Shown here: piece by piece, positions 48,412 through 57,123 of the stretch
Position numbering within the stretch: the stretch's first letter is position 1
How the letters are laid out: each line of letters begins with the position of its first letter
Assembly (NCBI GenBank): GCA_050187175.1
Contig: JBFWXS010000007.1
Coordinates: forward strand, 62,001 to 126,000
Reading direction: 5' to 3'
Length of the DNA: 64,000 bases
From: Zeimonas sp050187175
GTDB lineage: Bacteria; Pseudomonadota; Gammaproteobacteria; Burkholderiales; Burkholderiaceae_E
Notes under the pieces: model-generated
The model's input: the letters and a program-made list of their open reading frames with translations, nothing else
Databases searched by the model: none
Told to the model about the DNA's origin: nothing
Translations under genes and position numbers: made by a program

Positions 48412-50639
48412 GTTCTCCACGGCCCGTTGAAGCAGAGTACCTGGCCCCTGCAGAAGCGGCCCTCACGATGGCCGTTGGCGGTGTGCATGGACCCGCAAGC
48501 TTTGAGCTTCGACTTCAGGTGTTGGAGGCTACCTCGGCGCGCTTCGGCGGGTTCGACCTGGCGGCCTTTCACAAGGCCTTCGGCGTGCACAGCAAGACTA
48601 GCGCAGCCGAGCTCTTGGAGCTGGCCGCACCAGTGGCAAGCGCTATTGAACGAGCGCCCATTCCCCCAGCCCTGGCACTGAGTGCCCTAGCGCGCGAGGC
48701 CCTGCACGAGCAGGACCGCAAGAGCACCGGGGCCTACCATACGGACTTTCGCCTGGCCGCGCGGCTGGCACAGCTTGCCGCCCCCAAGCTGACCCACAAG
48801 AGCAAGGCAATTGATCCTGCCAGCGGGGCTGGAATCTTGCTTGCCGCTCTAACCCATGCGGTGTGTGGGATGGATCGAGCCAAGACCGCCTACTGGCTTG
48901 CCCACGGGGTATGTGCGGCGGACCTCTCGGCCAATTCGCTTCGTGCGGCACTGCTGAGCCTAGCTTCCTTCACTGACGACTTGGAAGCGCTCAAAGCCAT
49001 GAGGGCCCGCTGGTACTGCGGTGACAGTCTGATGGCTGATCGTAAGGTGTGGTTCGCTATGGCCCCTGACGGCTTCGATGCCGTGATCGGTAATCCGCCT
49101 TGGGAGAAAGTCAAGCTCTCGCGGCATGAGTTCTTGAAGTCCTCGGGCACGCAGCGCCACTACGGGGCCCAGATTCATGGGCTCGACGAAGAGCGCTTTG
49201 CCGCACACCGCGATGAGGTCGCGAACTACTCGCGGCGACTTCTCGCCCGCTACCCTAACCTTGGCAACGGAGAGCCAGACCTCTATGTCGCCTTCACGGA
49301 CCTCTTCTTTGATCTGTGCAAGGGGCAAGGCATCGTGGCCGCCTTAGTCCCGGGTGGGCTCATCCGCTCGCAAGGTACGCAAGCCATGCGCCAGAAGATT
49401 TTCGAGGCGAGCCAGAGCGTTTCACTGTCGATCATTGACAACCGCGCCAGGTTCTTTTCCATCGATACGCGGTTCAAGTTCTTGGCAGTGGCTCTGGTGA
49501 AGGCAGCCTCTGAGAAGACCAAGCGGGAACCCATCCACCTCTTGCACGAGCGCGGCACACCTACGGGCTTAGAAACCACTGGCTCGGCCACTATTGGCCG
49601 CGCAGCGTTGGCGGCCGTTCGAGACGACCTGAGTCTTCCTGAGGTACGGAGCATTGCCGAGTGGAAGCTCTTCTCAAAGATTGCAGCGGCGGGCACGGCG
49701 TGGGAGGAGCCTAGTTGTGGCTGGACCCCTAAGTTCTGCCGTGAGGTCGATATGACCAAGGAGCGGCCCAAGTTTCTGGGACATGCCATCCCTGGGGCTC
49801 TCCCGTTGGTCGAAGGCCGAATGGTGCAGGCGCATCGCTTCGGCGTGAAAGGGCACGTGTCAGGCACGGGCCGCAGTGCCCAGTGGGAGGCCTTCCCCAT
49901 CGGGGGGTCACGGCTTGCCCCGCAGTTCTGGATTCACCCCTCGGATATGCCGCGAGCCAACCAGCACCGTGCGGATGTGCTTCGAGTGGGCTTTTGCGAC
50001 ATCGCGGGCCAAACCAATGAGCGCTCGCTCATGGCGGCATTGATCCCTGCGGGTGTGGTCTGCGGCAACAAGGTGCCCACGATTCTTTTCCCTGAGGACC
50101 CCTCGGAAGATCGCCTGCTGGCTTGGACGGCCATCGCCAACAGCTTTGCTTTTGACTGGATGCTCAGGCGCGTGCTCACCACCACGGTGAACTACTTCCT
50201 GCTGCAAAGCGTGCCGCTGCCCAAGCTCACGAAAGACGGCTTGCCGTGGAAGAAGCTCGTGAGTGCAGCACGTGAATTGCGGGTACTCGATAGCGCCAGG
50301 GTTGGCCGCGAAACCTGTGAGCGTATGGCGCAGCTTCGCGGCGAAATTGATGCCGAAGTGGCCGTGGCCTACGGGCTTGACTTGAAAGATATGGAGCTGG
50401 TGCTCCAAGACTTCCCGATTCTGGATCGAGGCCAGATCGCGCTACCAGGTGAGGCCAAGTCCACGATCACCCGAGATAGCGTCTTGGCGGCCATGGCAAG
50501 GCGCACATCAAGTCGATCTACAGTTTGGGCAAGGCGAGCTGATGAGGCACGAGCGCTGGGGGCACTGGCCTACGTGCCCTCAGAGCTCGCCCTAGGAAGC
50601 GAAGAAATCGAAGAAGAAGGAGCCCAAAGTCATGGTTAA
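48408..50639 (+). CDS. N6-adenine DNA methyltransferase, type IIG-like (NPPW)
   Basis: 743 residues. G-A-Y-H-T near residue 112, D-P-A-S-G-A-G at 136 (motif I) and G-N-P-P-W near 228-232 (catalytic motif IV) identify a gamma-class enzyme like those in type I and IIG systems. A target-recognition-like half lies from about 420 (W-K-L-F-S-K-I, then S-A-Q-W-E-A-F, Q-F-W-I-H-P-S and V-N-Y-F-L-L-Q-S). No nuclease motif was found at either end, so cleavage must come from partners. Overlaps the next gene by 8 bases. Confidence 0.9.
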   Translation: MSSPRPVEAEYLAPAEAALTMAVGGVHGPASFELRLQVLEATSARFGGFDLAAFHKAFGVHSKTSAAELLELAAPVASAIERAPIPPALALSALAREALHEQDRKSTGAYHTDFRLAARLAQLAAPKLTHKSKAIDPASGAGILLAALTHAVCGMDRAKTAYWLAHGVCAADLSANSLRAALLSLASFTDDLEALKAMRARWYCGDSLMADRKVWFAMAPDGFDAVIGNPPWEKVKLSRHEFLKSSGTQRHYGAQIHGLDEERFAAHRDEVANYSRRLLARYPNLGNGEPDLYVAFTDLFFDLCKGQGIVAALVPGGLIRSQGTQAMRQKIFEASQSVSLSIIDNRARFFSIDTRFKFLAVALVKAASEKTKREPIHLLHERGTPTGLETTGSATIGRAALAAVRDDLSLPEVRSIAEWKLFSKIAAAGTAWEEPSCGWTPKFCREVDMTKERPKFLGHAIPGALPLVEGRMVQAHRFGVKGHVSGTGRSAQWEAFPIGGSRLAPQFWIHPSDMPRANQHRADVLRVGFCDIAGQTNERSLMAALIPAGVVCGNKVPTILFPEDPSEDRLLAWTAIANSFAFDWMLRRVLTTTVNYFLLQSVPLPKLTKDGLPWKKLVSAARELRVLDSARVGRETCERMAQLRGEIDAEVAVAYGLDLKDMELVLQDFPILDRGQIALPGEAKSTITRDSVLAAMARRTSSRSTVWARRADEARALGALAYVPSELALGSEEIEEEGAQSHG

Positions 50640-51225
50640 CCAGGCAGGGCAGGTAGCCCGCATCCTCTACAAGGAACTTGTAGAAGGCGACCTGCGAAAA
50701 CTTCAAGCCAAGTCCAACGACGCGGACACCGGTGGCGGGGCGCGAGATTTTCGATTTGGTGCCTACAACACCCTACTGCCGGTCATCAAGCAGATGTTCC
50801 CGCAGACGGTCAAAGAAAACCGTAAGCGCGGCGGACAGATAGTGCAGATCGATGTGTTCAAGGGGGTTTTCTCTTGGAGGAACGCCGTGGGCGGCGTTCA
50901 AAGCAAGGAAGCCTACTTTGAGCCGCCGACCGATGTGCGCCCCTCAGAGGGCCGCATTGCTCGCGTGCATGAGTACCCCTGCTTTGACGCCAGCCACGTC
51001 AAGATCGGTGCGGGCAATCGCGTGCTGCTCCTTCTGATTCAATTGCACGATGGCTCTGTCTGGCCCCACTACGCCGAAGAAGTTTCCTTGCGCACACCCA
51101 ATGCATGGCATCCCGTGGTGGCTAAGGAGCTGTTGGACTGCTTGGATGCCGTGCGGCCTGTCAACCAGGCGGTAATCGGGTACCGAGACTTCACCAATGC
51201 GGGCAGGTATTGCAATGGCAAGTGA
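50632..51225 (+). CDS. Unknown protein between methyltransferase and McrB
   Basis: 197 residues. No family recognised. An N-terminal helix (A-R-I-L-Y-K-E-L-V-E-G-D-L-R-K-L) is followed by D-T-G-G-G-A-R-D-F-R-F, then beta-rich segments (V-L-L-L-L-I-Q-L-H-D-G-S-V-W-P). Basic and aromatic residues fit a DNA-binding specificity subunit, but no nuclease signature is clear. It overlaps the methyltransferase by 8 bases and the McrB start by 11, so it is very probably a component of the system. Confidence 0.8.
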   Translation: MVNQAGQVARILYKELVEGDLRKLQAKSNDADTGGGARDFRFGAYNTLLPVIKQMFPQTVKENRKRGGQIVQIDVFKGVFSWRNAVGGVQSKEAYFEPPTDVRPSEGRIARVHEYPCFDASHVKIGAGNRVLLLLIQLHDGSVWPHYAEEVSLRTPNAWHPVVAKELLDCLDAVRPVNQAVIGYRDFTNAGRYCNGK

Positions 51226-52351
51226 CGACTGCAAACAGGCCCTTAAGCTGCTGGCCCGCTCGCGCAATGTGCTCGTGTCGGGCCCGCCTGGCACAGGTAA
51301 GTCGAAGCTCCTGGCCGAAGTCGCGTTGGCCTTTGAGACGGCCTTTGGCATTGCTCCCTCAGGCGGTGCACCCAAACTAAACCCCGTGGGTGGCATTCCG
51401 ATTCCGCCTGCAGCAGGGGGTGCTGACAAGGATATTCCTGCACCTACCAAGACGAACCGCAAGGTCTTTCGGACGGTGTTCCACCAGAACTCGAAGTACC
51501 GCGACTTTCTGTCTGGCATCACCCCGGCGGTCAACAAGGCGGCAGGAGCTCCAGACTTCGCGATCGTCAAAGGCACGCTGTATCGCGCAAGTGAGTACGC
51601 CAAGGCTCCCAATGGGGCCGCACTATTGATCATCGATGAGATCAACCGAGGTCCCGCCGTGCAGGTCTTTGGTGGTGCCATCGTGGCCATCGAGTCCGAC
51701 AAGCGCCTGGCCGCAGATGGCTCTAAGCGCGCCGAAACGCAATTCTTTGAGCTGCTCGATCCAGCCACGGGCAATGTGATCGAGTACGCATTGCCTCATG
51801 ACCTCTACATCCTGGCCGCGATGAACCAGGCCGATGCCTCGGTGGAGCCCTTGGACGTGGCTTTTCTTCGCCGCTGGGAGCCTCTCAGGCTTGAGCCCGA
51901 TGAGAAGGCCCTGAGGAATTTCTATGGCTTGGGGGCTAAGGGCGCCAATGACTTGCCAGATGCGCCCGCTAGCACGGCCGATGCCTTGGAGGCATCGGTG
52001 AGAGCATGGGTGGCCGTCAACGAGCAAGTCGCGCTGGGCCGGGGCCCTGAATTTCAGATCGGCCATGGCGTGCTCATGTCGGACCTGAAGCCCTTGACAC
52101 TTCCTTTGGAAGAAGCTCTAGGCGTGTTGTGCGTGGGCTGGGCCAAGGTGCGAGCTCACGTCGAAGAGGTGTTCTTCGGTGACACCCGAGGGATTGCCGC
52201 CGCCCTCAACGCGCTGGATGGGCCCACGTTCAATCCGTTCAAGCTCACCGAGACAACCTTTGCGGACGACTTGCGATTCAGGCTGGAAGGGCCTACGAAC
52301 TTTGACGAAGGCAATATCTATCCTGCCCTGAGAGCCTTTGCCAGGGGGTAG
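51215..52351 (+). CDS. McrB-like GTPase (AAA+), first copy
   Basis: 378 residues from ATG 51215, chosen over 51197 because AGG is well spaced. V-S-G-P-P-G-T-G-K-S at 21-30 (Walker A), L-I-I-D-E-I-N-R near 138-145 (Walker B) and A-A-M-N-Q-A-D near 201-207, the McrB signature for the motif normally N-K-x-D in GTPases, followed by P-L-D-V-A-F-L-R-R-W-E. It has no N-terminal DNA-binding domain of the E. coli McrB type, so specificity must come from another subunit. It should drive translocation for the McrC nuclease. Confidence 0.92.
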   Translation: MASDDCKQALKLLARSRNVLVSGPPGTGKSKLLAEVALAFETAFGIAPSGGAPKLNPVGGIPIPPAAGGADKDIPAPTKTNRKVFRTVFHQNSKYRDFLSGITPAVNKAAGAPDFAIVKGTLYRASEYAKAPNGAALLIIDEINRGPAVQVFGGAIVAIESDKRLAADGSKRAETQFFELLDPATGNVIEYALPHDLYILAAMNQADASVEPLDVAFLRRWEPLRLEPDEKALRNFYGLGAKGANDLPDAPASTADALEASVRAWVAVNEQVALGRGPEFQIGHGVLMSDLKPLTLPLEEALGVLCVGWAKVRAHVEEVFFGDTRGIAAALNALDGPTFNPFKLTETTFADDLRFRLEGPTNFDEGNIYPALRAFARG

Positions 52352-52354
52352 CGT

Positions 52355-53659
52355 GTGGGGCACATCCGCAAACGCCTATCGCTTGTCGAGTACGGCGCAC
52401 CCGTCGACCTGAGCCGCGAGATTTCTACGGCAATTGGTGTGGATCGCACCAAGGCCAACAGCCTGCTAACGGACGCGGGCAGCCGCGCCGCGTCGAGCTT
52501 GGGGCTGAATTACAACCCCATCAGTGTTGATGCCAGAGGGGCTCGGGCCATTGACTTCGCAGGCCTCATCCGCCTCGCTCCTTCGCTCGAACTCGAAGTG
52601 GCGCCCAAGTTCTTGGGCCTTGATGACGCTGACGCGGCCTGGCGCGAGGATTTCTTCTTTCTCTCGACTCTCTCGCGGCACGGGCGGCTTCTCGCGACCG
52701 AGCGCCTATCTGCCTCAGGGGGAACTCCGCGGGACCTTTCCACGTTGGTGGCCCGATCGATCACAAGCATGTACGAGGCCCGAAAGCGTCGGCCTCTACG
52801 AAGCTATCGCAGGGTAAGGGAGGCCGACTTCTTCGTTGACGGGGACCCCGATCCTGTAGACCTGGTCTTCCCCTCGCCCGATGGCTTTGAGCAAGAGCTC
52901 ATCCGCTTCGATCGGCGCAACGGCTGGAACGCGGACATCGTTGCCGCAGCCAAAGAGCTGCTGCCTGAGGTGAGCGATCCATCGGCCGTAGGCTCCTTGG
53001 TTCGCCTGATCGAAGACCTCGCACCGCAAAGCGGGCCTGCCAGCCGGCGTAAAGCCATCCCAGCTCGACACAGGGCGTGGCGGCCGTTGCACGAGCTCTC
53101 TGTCGATGTGCTCGGAGGCCTTGGCCTCAACTACAAGCAAGGACAGGCCCACGCCCCCGGCTACTTGGTTTCGACCTGGCGGGTGTGGGAAGACCTGTTG
53201 ACTGTGGCTGCCCGACTGGGTTTTGGGCGCTCGGCCGTGGTGCCGCAGAAGGGCTTTGCGCTGGGTACCAAGACCAAACTGAGCACAGGGGCCGTGAGCA
53301 AGCTGTCGGTCTTTCCCGATTGCGTGATTGAGTTTGATGGCACAAGGCCTCGCATGCTGCTGGACGCCAAGTACAAAGGCCATGTCGAGAAGGGGCAGCT
53401 TCGCATTACAGAAGCTGATATCTACGAGGCGCTGGCATTCTCTCGGGCTACAGGCTGCAACTTGGTGGTACTGGCGTACCCCGCCCAGCCTGGTGACGCG
53501 CCACAGCCTGTGGGCACCTGCATGGTGTTTGAGAAGGCCCAAGTAGAGGCGGTGCGGATCATCGGCGTCCAGATCGAGAGCCGCCTGATTTCCAAGTCGG
53601 GCGCGCTTCGGACTTTCTCAGCGAATCTGGCGACAGGGATTTCGAGGGCGCTCCTTTAG
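52355..53659 (+). CDS. McrC-like nuclease subunit, first copy
   Basis: 434 residues from GTG 52355, with AGGGGG upstream. A beta-rich N-terminal region contacts McrB. The PD-(D/E)xK site is F-P-D-C-V-I-E with D322, then L-L-D-A-K-Y-K with D337 and K339; D-I-Y-E-A-L-A-F-S follows. These are McrC hallmarks. It pairs with the preceding McrB. The usual partner targets modified DNA, but companion methyltransferases here suggest cleavage of unmodified sites as in LlaJI. Confidence 0.9.
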   Translation: MGHIRKRLSLVEYGAPVDLSREISTAIGVDRTKANSLLTDAGSRAASSLGLNYNPISVDARGARAIDFAGLIRLAPSLELEVAPKFLGLDDADAAWREDFFFLSTLSRHGRLLATERLSASGGTPRDLSTLVARSITSMYEARKRRPLRSYRRVREADFFVDGDPDPVDLVFPSPDGFEQELIRFDRRNGWNADIVAAAKELLPEVSDPSAVGSLVRLIEDLAPQSGPASRRKAIPARHRAWRPLHELSVDVLGGLGLNYKQGQAHAPGYLVSTWRVWEDLLTVAARLGFGRSAVVPQKGFALGTKTKLSTGAVSKLSVFPDCVIEFDGTRPRMLLDAKYKGHVEKGQLRITEADIYEALAFSRATGCNLVVLAYPAQPGDAPQPVGTCMVFEKAQVEAVRIIGVQIESRLISKSGALRTFSANLATGISRALL

Positions 53660-53670
53660 GACTTCAAGCG

Positions 53671-55461
53671 ATGGCTCGTCACACAGAACACAACACCAGC
53701 AAGATATATCCGGTGGCGGAGGCGTTCCGCGCCAACTGCCTCCTGCGTGACGGCTCGCTGCTTTTCGAAGATTCGTCCGTCTGGCGCCCGGACGTCCTGG
53801 ACCAGATCCACACGGTATTCGTCGCTACCCCCGACGAGGGCGACCGGTCCTTCATCGTCAAGTTCAAGGATCAGGTCGGCAAGGCTGGGCCGGAAGTGAT
53901 CCGCCTGGCCGCGGAGATCCTGTGCGTCTACTTCCTGTTCCCGTCCAACGTGGGTGGCGTGCGCAAGCGGCAGGTCGTAAACGAGGTTCTCGGCTGGGCC
54001 GGCGACAGCCTGCCTGAGTCCCACCTGGTGTCCGGGGCCTTCTCGAATGGCATCGGCAGCGGCGGTCAGGGCTACAACACCCGTCGACCATTCGAGATTG
54101 CGTTCCTGATCGATCTCGTCATCGCATGGAAGAAGTTGCCTCCAGACCGGCAGGCAGTGGTCGCGGCGGACCCCTGGCTCTTTCAGGAATTCGTCGACAG
54201 CATCGAGGATGCGGAGTCCAAGCAGCTGCGGCACATGCTGCTGTACCTGCTGTTTCCGGATCACTTCGAGCGAATCGCGAGCACCAGCCACAAGAGGAGA
54301 ATCATCAAGGCGTTCTCCGGGCTGGTCAGCACTGAGCCGGAGGACGAAGACCGCGCGATCCTGGCCATCAGGGGCGAGCTCGAGAAGCTGTTGCCGAATC
54401 AGCAACTTGACTTCTACTGGTCCCCGCTCCGTGAGGCGTGGTACGACGACAGCGAGGGCGCATCTGAGGGGGCGCCGCTGGATGTCATCCAGCACAAGAA
54501 GCAGATCGTTCTTTTCGGGCCTCCGGGCACCGGCAAGACATTCCGCGCCAAGAAGCTGGCGGAGCGCGTCATTCGATCCGCCGCCTTGAGCCAGCTGGGG
54601 CCGGCTCGGTACTTCCAGTCTCAGTCCGTCATTGATGCGGCCATCCAGGACAACGTCCACCGATTGCAGCTGCACCCGGCGTACAGCTACGAGGACTTCA
54701 TCCGGGCGCTTCACATTTCCAACGGCGGGGGCACCGAGTATCGGGCGGGCTACTTGCTCCGGCTCATCGAGGACATCGAGAAGAAGCCTCGCACGGAACG
54801 GCTGCCACACGTCCTGATCCTCGACGAGATGAACCGGACCGACTTGAGCCGGATGCTTGGCGAATGCTTCTCGTTGCTTGAAGACCGCAACGAGACCATT
54901 GAACTTCCAGCCCGCGACAGTGATGGGGCTGCGATGAAGCTGCGCATCCCGGACGATCTCTTCGTGATCGGCACCATGAATCTGATCGACCAGTCCATCG
55001 AGCAGATCGACTTCGCGCTGCGCCGCCGCTTCCTGTGGCTGCTGTGTCCGTTTGACGCCGAGGCTCTGGTCGGTGCCGCCGAGGCAAGGTGGAGGGATCT
55101 GAAATCGGGCCTGGACTGGGATCGCATCGAACCGGACTTCCGCAAGCTGGCCGCAGCGGCAGCGGCGTTGAACAGGGAGATCCACGACAGCCCGCTGCTT
55201 GGCGCCCAGTACGAAATCGGGCACACCTATCTGCTCGACGTGGTCATGTTCTTGCGCAACTTCCTCGGCCTTCGGCCTACGCGCAAGCAGAACTACCTCT
55301 GGAACAAAAAGGGCGAAGCCCTTGAGCCTGTGGTGCAGGTCTGGAACCTGTCCCTGCGCCCGTTGCTGGAGCAGTACCTGGCGGGTCTCGATGCGACCGC
55401 CCGCAACGCGGAGCTTGACCGTCTATCGAAGGTTCTTCTCAAGCCCACGGTGACCGAGTGA
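53671..55461 (+). CDS. McrB-like GTPase (AAA+) with a distinct N-terminal domain, second copy
   Basis: 596 residues. About 1-270 is an N-terminal domain unlike the first copy, ending in L-R-H-M-L-L-Y-L-L-F-P-D-H-F-E-R-I-A-S-T, a block seen ahead of many McrB AAA+ domains. Walker A G-P-P-G-T-G-K-T at 283-290, Walker B I-L-D-E-M-N-R near 383-389, and G-T-M-N-L-I-D near 434-440 with A-L-R-R-R-F. The N-terminus probably reads the modification. The flanking GC is higher than in the preceding genes, so it may have a separate origin. Confidence 0.92.
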   Translation: MARHTEHNTSKIYPVAEAFRANCLLRDGSLLFEDSSVWRPDVLDQIHTVFVATPDEGDRSFIVKFKDQVGKAGPEVIRLAAEILCVYFLFPSNVGGVRKRQVVNEVLGWAGDSLPESHLVSGAFSNGIGSGGQGYNTRRPFEIAFLIDLVIAWKKLPPDRQAVVAADPWLFQEFVDSIEDAESKQLRHMLLYLLFPDHFERIASTSHKRRIIKAFSGLVSTEPEDEDRAILAIRGELEKLLPNQQLDFYWSPLREAWYDDSEGASEGAPLDVIQHKKQIVLFGPPGTGKTFRAKKLAERVIRSAALSQLGPARYFQSQSVIDAAIQDNVHRLQLHPAYSYEDFIRALHISNGGGTEYRAGYLLRLIEDIEKKPRTERLPHVLILDEMNRTDLSRMLGECFSLLEDRNETIELPARDSDGAAMKLRIPDDLFVIGTMNLIDQSIEQIDFALRRRFLWLLCPFDAEALVGAAEARWRDLKSGLDWDRIEPDFRKLAAAAAALNREIHDSPLLGAQYEIGHTYLLDVVMFLRNFLGLRPTRKQNYLWNKKGEALEPVVQVWNLSLRPLLEQYLAGLDATARNAELDRLSKVLLKPTVTE

Positions 55462-56786
55462 GACTCGTCGCGCGGGACTGTTCGCCACTCGCGCCGCAGC
55501 CGACGGCTGCAGAGGCTGCTTGGCTTCGCCGGCTGGCGACCAACGTACGCGCCACGGATTTCGTTGTTCCGGTCTCCGGCGAACGTGACGAGGACGAGCC
55601 GGTCGTCTACTGCGCCTGGGACGGCACCTGGTGGGCCGGCAGATACGTCGGCTCGCTTTCGTTCGAGGGGAACAGTCTGACCATCGAGCCGCGCTTCGGC
55701 CTGGCCACACTGCGGAACTGGCTCTTCGAGGCAACGTCAGTCGTGTTGACCGACGCACCAGGAAAGCTCCGGGAAGACGAGTCCTTCATAGCCCAACTCC
55801 TGGCATCCGTCTGGGCACACGGCTTTGTCGAGGCAGCACGGCACGGGCTGCCCGCACTGCGCCGTGACGTCGCCACGAGGGGCCCGACGATTCGAGGACG
55901 GCTCGACGTCTCGGCGTCGCTCCGGTTCATCGCTGCAGGCGGAGGGCAGGTCGTGTCCATACGCTCTGAGCGGTCACTGGATCACGCTGCATCCGACGCC
56001 ATCGTGGCCGCCTACGAGGTGCTGCGCCGCTGGCTTGGCGTACCAGACGAGCAATGGATGCCGGCACGCGCAAAGGAACTCATCCCGCAGCTGATGTCCG
56101 TCACTGGTGCCCGCCCGCGCGTGCCGACCAAGGCCGAGCTCGACCGGATTCGCTACACGCCGATCACGGCGGGCTTTGCGCCCATTGCAGAACTCTCCCG
56201 CCAGATTGCGAATCGCAGAGGCCTTACCGCCGACGTCGATGCCAGTGGCGAGACCAAGGGGGTCTTGCTTGACGTGGCCGAGTTGTGGGAGATGTATGTG
56301 CTCAGCGTGCTGCGCAAGGCTGCCGCGCCGCTGACCGTGACTCACGGCACCCGGGAGAAGGCCGCCACCAAGAAGATGCTCCATAGCGACGTCACCGGCC
56401 AGGGCTTGGGCACACTGATCCCGGACGCGATCCTCCATGCCGGAGGGCAGGTTCAAGGGGTGGTGGATGCAAAGTACAAGTCGCTGCATCCGTCCGCAAG
56501 CGCGCCGAATGGTCCGCAGCGCGAGGATCTGTACCAGATGGCCGCGTACCTTGGCCGGTTCATTCCTGCAGTCGGCAGGATGTCGTGGGGCGTACTTGCG
56601 TACCCGCTGGACCCTGCACGGCCGTCGATCCCGCCGGCCGAGCAGTTCAGCCCCTGGAGTCTGGATGGCGGTAAGAAGGTCGTCTTCACCTCCCTACCGC
56701 ATTCCGCATCCGAGGCGGTCACCAAGATCCGCGCATTGATCGCCCCGATGGCCTCGGAACGATCTGTCTGGCGGACGCAAGCCTAG
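55458..56786 (+). CDS. McrC-like nuclease subunit, second copy
   Basis: 442 residues, overlapping the McrB stop by 4 bases. The beta-rich N-terminal half (V-V-Y-C-A-W-D-G-T-W-W-A-G-R-Y-V-G) is the McrB-binding region. The nuclease core is L-I-P-D-A-I-L (D323) then V-V-D-A-K-Y-K (D337, K339) and Q-R-E-D-L-Y-Q-M. It should cleave when McrB2 hydrolyses GTP at its target. This pair carries no methyltransferase of its own. Confidence 0.92.
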   Translation: MRLVARDCSPLAPQPTAAEAAWLRRLATNVRATDFVVPVSGERDEDEPVVYCAWDGTWWAGRYVGSLSFEGNSLTIEPRFGLATLRNWLFEATSVVLTDAPGKLREDESFIAQLLASVWAHGFVEAARHGLPALRRDVATRGPTIRGRLDVSASLRFIAAGGGQVVSIRSERSLDHAASDAIVAAYEVLRRWLGVPDEQWMPARAKELIPQLMSVTGARPRVPTKAELDRIRYTPITAGFAPIAELSRQIANRRGLTADVDASGETKGVLLDVAELWEMYVLSVLRKAAAPLTVTHGTREKAATKKMLHSDVTGQGLGTLIPDAILHAGGQVQGVVDAKYKSLHPSASAPNGPQREDLYQMAAYLGRFIPAVGRMSWGVLAYPLDPARPSIPPAEQFSPWSLDGGKKVVFTSLPHSASEAVTKIRALIAPMASERSVWRTQA

Positions 56787-57123
56787 CCGGGCATCGACTC
56801 GATGCGACAGTCCATTTGCGACCTGCGCGCCGACCTCGCCGAAGTTCATGCCGGCCCCGGTCAACGCCCTCAATTCCCACCATTTCCGCTACATTCCTAC
56901 CTCGATGTAGATGCCGGTTGGATTCCGTATAGGACTCCACCACCATCCCCTCTTCTCACCCCGTCTCAGCAAGTCCCGTTTTTGGTTTAAAACCAAGGAC
57001 TTACGGCGAAAACCTGTCTCACGGCATCGCATTCGGTTTCACCGAATCCCGGGGTTTTTGTTCCCCAGCGTGTTCCCCCACCATCTTCCCCATCTGTCTG
57101 GGGAACAAATCGGGAGCACGGGG
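56787..57123. other. Intergenic region before the integrase with several inverted repeats
   Basis: 337 bases, no supported gene. It contains GCATCGA-C-TCGATGC (56791-56805), CTACAT/ATGTAG (56889-56910), TTGGTTT-A-AAACCAA (56982-56996), ATTCGGT-TTC-ACCGAAT (57031-57047), and the 12-bp pair TTTGTTCCCCAG / CTGGGGAACAAA (57057-57068 and 57098-57109) immediately before the integrase. Direct TGTTCCCC copies also occur. Such clusters suit arm-type integrase sites or an integrase operator. No tRNA-Phe repeat was found. Confidence 0.5.

Noticed and set aside
47317..56786. BREX or DISARM defence system
   Set aside because: No PglZ, BrxL, PglX-type partner set, DrmA/B or PLD nuclease was seen; McrB/McrC motifs are explicit.
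56911..56946. Sequence resembling a tRNA 3' end (GGTTGGATTCCG ... ACTCCACCACCA) and a possible att repeat of tRNA-Phe
   Set aside because: The T-stem has an unpaired base, the CCA is out of register for a 7-bp acceptor, and identity to the tRNA-Phe end is limited to short scattered blocks and CCACCACCAT.
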